In this document: one piece after another, positions 63,599-64,000 of the stretch | Layout: the number at the start of each line of letters is the position of its first letter | Position numbering within the stretch: position 1 is the first letter of the stretch | Assembly: GCF_014696435.1 (NCBI RefSeq) | Contig: NZ_JACJQG010000008.1 | Span: 62,001-126,000 of the forward strand | DNA length: 64,000 bases | DNA from: Calothrix anomala FACHB-343 | Lineage (GTDB): Bacteria > Cyanobacteriota > Cyanobacteriia > Cyanobacteriales > Nostocaceae | Direction of reading: 5' to 3' | Program-made: the position numbers and the translations under genes | The notes under the pieces: model-generated | The model's input: only the letters and a program-made list of their open reading frames with translations | Told to the model about the DNA's origin: nothing | The model's database searches: none

Positions 63599-64000
63599 AT
63601 GCTGGAACATGATGTAATTATTGTTGGTGGTGGCTTGGCGGGATGTCGTGCGGCGGTGGAAATTGCCCGGATTAATCCCAGTTTAAATGTAGCTGTCGTG
63701 GCAAAAACTCACCCGATTCGTTCCCACTCGGTAGCGGCGCAAGGTGGCATGGCAGCATCGTTAAAAAATGTCGATTCTGAAGATAGTTGGGAAGCCCATG
63801 CCTTTGATACTGTTAAGGGTTCGGATTATTTAGCAGACCAAGATGCTGTGGCTATTCTCGCCCAAGAAGCGCCAGATGTGGTGATTGATTTGGAACACAT
63901 GGGCGTGTTGTTCTCCCGGTTACCAGATGGAAGGATTGCCCAGCGTGCTTTTGGCGGACATTCTCACAATCGTACCTGCTATGCGGCTGATAAAACCGGT
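63599..64000 (+). CDS. sdhA: Succinate dehydrogenase/fumarate reductase flavoprotein subunit (5' part)
   Basis: The first 134 codons; the gene runs off the window. FAD-binding VIIVGGGLAGCRAAVE at the N-terminus and RSHSVAAQGGM, in which His 43 is the expected covalent FAD attachment residue. AFGGHSHNRTCYAADKTG near the end matches the family. It oxidises succinate in the TCA cycle and thylakoid electron transport. Confidence 0.93.
   Translation, partial: MLEHDVIIVGGGLAGCRAAVEIARINPSLNVAVVAKTHPIRSHSVAAQGGMAASLKNVDSEDSWEAHAFDTVKGSDYLADQDAVAILAQEAPDVVIDLEHMGVLFSRLPDGRIAQRAFGGHSHNRTCYAADKTG

Noticed and set aside
1-64000. tRNA or rRNA genes
   Set aside because: I looked for GGTTCGA-type T-loops with flanking stems in the gaps and found only repeat elements that contain GTTCAACCC. 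None fold as a cloverleaf by eye.

Overview
The window comes from a filamentous, heterocyst-type cyanobacterium (Nostocales, in the range of Nostoc, Calothrix or Tolypothrix). The evidence is petN of the cytochrome b6f complex, a phylloquinone gene cluster, a carboxysome-type shell protein, ycf46, a cyanobacteriochrome kinase and an HstK-type hybrid kinase. The HIP1 octamer GCGATCGC occurs many times, and 7-bp tandem repeat arrays of the kind known from Nostocales lie between genes. No rRNA, tRNA, CRISPR array, transposase or phage gene was recognised.

Layout. 1-3.2 kb: an aminoglycoside-phosphotransferase-fold kinase gene followed by a HopA1-family gene. 3.3-9.1 kb: phylloquinone (vitamin K1) genes, with a DHNA-CoA thioesterase gene (+), menA-menC-menE (-) and a divergent menF (+). 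9.3-17.8 kb: DUF2288, an AI-2E-type permease, then the lipid operon plsX-fabH-fabD-plsC, pepA and an EcsC-like gene, all on the minus strand. 17.8-18.7 kb: a repeat-rich gap with a 21-bp phased direct repeat. 18.7-20.6 kb: an acyltransferase gene and an alpha/beta-hydrolase gene that look like the two halves of plant phytyl ester synthase. 21.0-24.7 kb: metG, a LabA-like NYN gene and lptC. 24.7-31.2 kb: envelope genes (S13 carboxypeptidase, a five-domain peptidoglycan-binding protein, an SH3 protein) and ycf46. 31.6-35.1 kb: the conserved rpmH-rnpA-PH-yidC-khpB-DUF177 cluster. 35.2-39.5 kb: a DUF2808 gene and the three-gene transhydrogenase operon. 39.7-43.8 kb: a truncated mazF with an intact antitoxin, and a four-GAF histidine kinase. 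44.0-48.4 kb: petN with a small membrane protein, a membrane protein, an exonuclease, a BMC shell protein, an aminotransferase and a YjbQ protein. 48.4-49.9 kb: an AT-rich desert with a dehydrogenase remnant. 49.9-52.4 kb: a putative di-iron protein and a flavoprotein. 52.5-58.1 kb: a giant hybrid kinase. 58.8-64.0 kb: a small membrane protein, a WD40 protein, a PEP-CTERM protein, another small membrane protein and the start of sdhA/frdA.

How genes work together. MenF starts phylloquinone synthesis. MenC and MenE form and activate o-succinylbenzoate, the thioesterase releases DHNA and MenA attaches the phytyl tail; menD and menB are not in the window. PlsX, FabH, FabD and PlsC link fatty-acid initiation to phosphatidate synthesis. 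YidC and KhpB serve membrane insertion and RNA-linked envelope control.

The most distinctive points are: the kinase/HopA1 pair, which resembles the Ser/Thr dehydratase of class V lanthipeptides and thioamitides but has no visible precursor gene; a DXCF-type bilin-binding GAF in the four-GAF kinase; an orphan shell protein whose CcmK pore motif KIGS is replaced by NTDL; the orphan di-iron/flavoprotein pair; and repeats that have entered coding sequence (menC twice, the thioesterase C-terminus, mazF) or inserted into one another. Starts were re-chosen from ribosome-binding sites where a long reading frame ran into upstream repeats. Functions are assigned from motifs read by eye; no database search was run.
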